From: an uncultured Oscillospiraceae bacterium
Lineage (GTDB): Bacteria > Bacillota > Clostridia > Oscillospirales > Acutalibacteraceae
Length of the DNA: 6,171 nucleotides
NCBI GenBank assembly: GCA_900554525.1
Contig: USHL01000091.1
Coordinates: forward strand, 1 to 6,171
Direction of reading: 5' to 3'
In this document: one piece after another, positions 5,973 through 6,171 of the stretch
Position numbering within the stretch: position 1 is the stretch's first letter
How the letters are laid out: each line of letters opens with the position of its first letter
Translations under genes and position numbers: made by a program
Notes under the pieces: model-generated
Databases searched by the model: none
Told to the model about the DNA's origin: nothing
The model's input: the letters and a program-made list of their open reading frames with translations, nothing else

Positions 5973-6171
5973 ATGAAAAAAACCACTTTTAATATGGTTA
6001 ATAAAAAGTTTAACGGATATTTAAAAATAATTGCAGATAAAAAAGAATATTACTTACACGACAGCCTTACACTTGAACATAATTGACCGCAACAGTTAGA
6101 TATAAAAATAGAGCTTATCAATGTTGATAAATACTTTAAGCACAAATTTAAAAATCCGTTATTGCGTTTGC
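5973..6171 (+). pseudogene. AT-rich small gene with an in-frame TGA, unidentified, runs off the window
   Basis: An ATG at 5973 is preceded by GAGG (5964-5967) at a 5-base spacing. It opens a lysine- and aromatic-rich frame of 37 codons (starting MKKTTFNMVNKKFNGYLKII, ending SLTLEHN) that stops at TGA 6084-6086. The same frame then stays open for the remaining 28 codons to the window edge (starting PQQLDIKIELINVDKYFKHK), while both other plus frames hit stops within that stretch. The two halves have similar composition, so a single gene with a TGG-to-TGA nonsense change is plausible. A genuine 37-residue peptide gene is the alternative. I do not recognise the family, and no signal peptide or membrane segment is apparent. 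G+C is about 26% by hand count, far below its neighbours, hinting at recent acquisition. No clear promoter is seen; read-through of the thrS terminator could supply transcription. Confidence 0.4.

Noticed and set aside
6084..6086. TGA read as Trp through an alternative genetic code
   Set aside because: TGA ends three well-supported genes here (pth, the acetyltransferase and the SLOG gene) at family-appropriate points, and Trp in mfd and thrS is TGG.
1..6171. CRISPR arrays, insertion sequences, tRNA or rRNA genes, attachment sites
   Set aside because: Reading both strands showed no regularly spaced direct repeats, transposase motifs, terminal inverted repeats or tRNA cloverleaf.

Overview
This is an ordinary housekeeping stretch of a Gram-positive, probably clostridial (Firmicutes/Bacillota) chromosome. 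The evidence is a T-box tRNA-sensing leader in front of thrS, a tightly joined pth-mfd pair, strong AGGAGG-type ribosome binding sites and sigma-A-like promoters. Base composition is balanced across the main genes and drops to about 26% G+C (hand count) in the last 200 bases. The genus cannot be fixed from the sequence alone.

Layout. The left half is on the minus strand and reads right to left: a sugar O-acetyltransferase of the hexapeptide-repeat family (2531-3181), peptidyl-tRNA hydrolase pth (1898-2488) and the N-terminal 631 residues of the transcription-repair coupling factor mfd (1-1893, cut by the window edge just before its Walker A motif). No terminator is visible between these three genes and the gaps are short (42 and 4 bases), so they probably share a transcript. 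A divergent promoter region (3182-3302) separates them from the plus-strand genes: a 112-residue SLOG-fold protein of unknown function (3303-3641), then thrS (3938-5884), which encodes threonyl-tRNA synthetase. The 296 bases between those two are filled by a thrS promoter and a complete T-box riboswitch. A hairpin terminator follows thrS, and then an AT-rich reading frame, interrupted by an in-frame TGA, runs off the right edge.

How they fit together. pth recycles peptidyl-tRNA and thrS charges tRNA-Thr, so both serve translation. Mfd removes stalled RNA polymerase and recruits excision repair. The T-box lets uncharged tRNA-Thr switch on thrS. The SLOG gene has no terminator of its own, so its transcripts would enter the T-box, and their 3' end would depend on tRNA-Thr charging.

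I did not find a convincing new biological system. The points most worth a second look are the broken or recoded AT-rich frame at the right edge, the read-through arrangement of the SLOG gene into the T-box, and the unusual catalytic-core sequence of this ThrRS.
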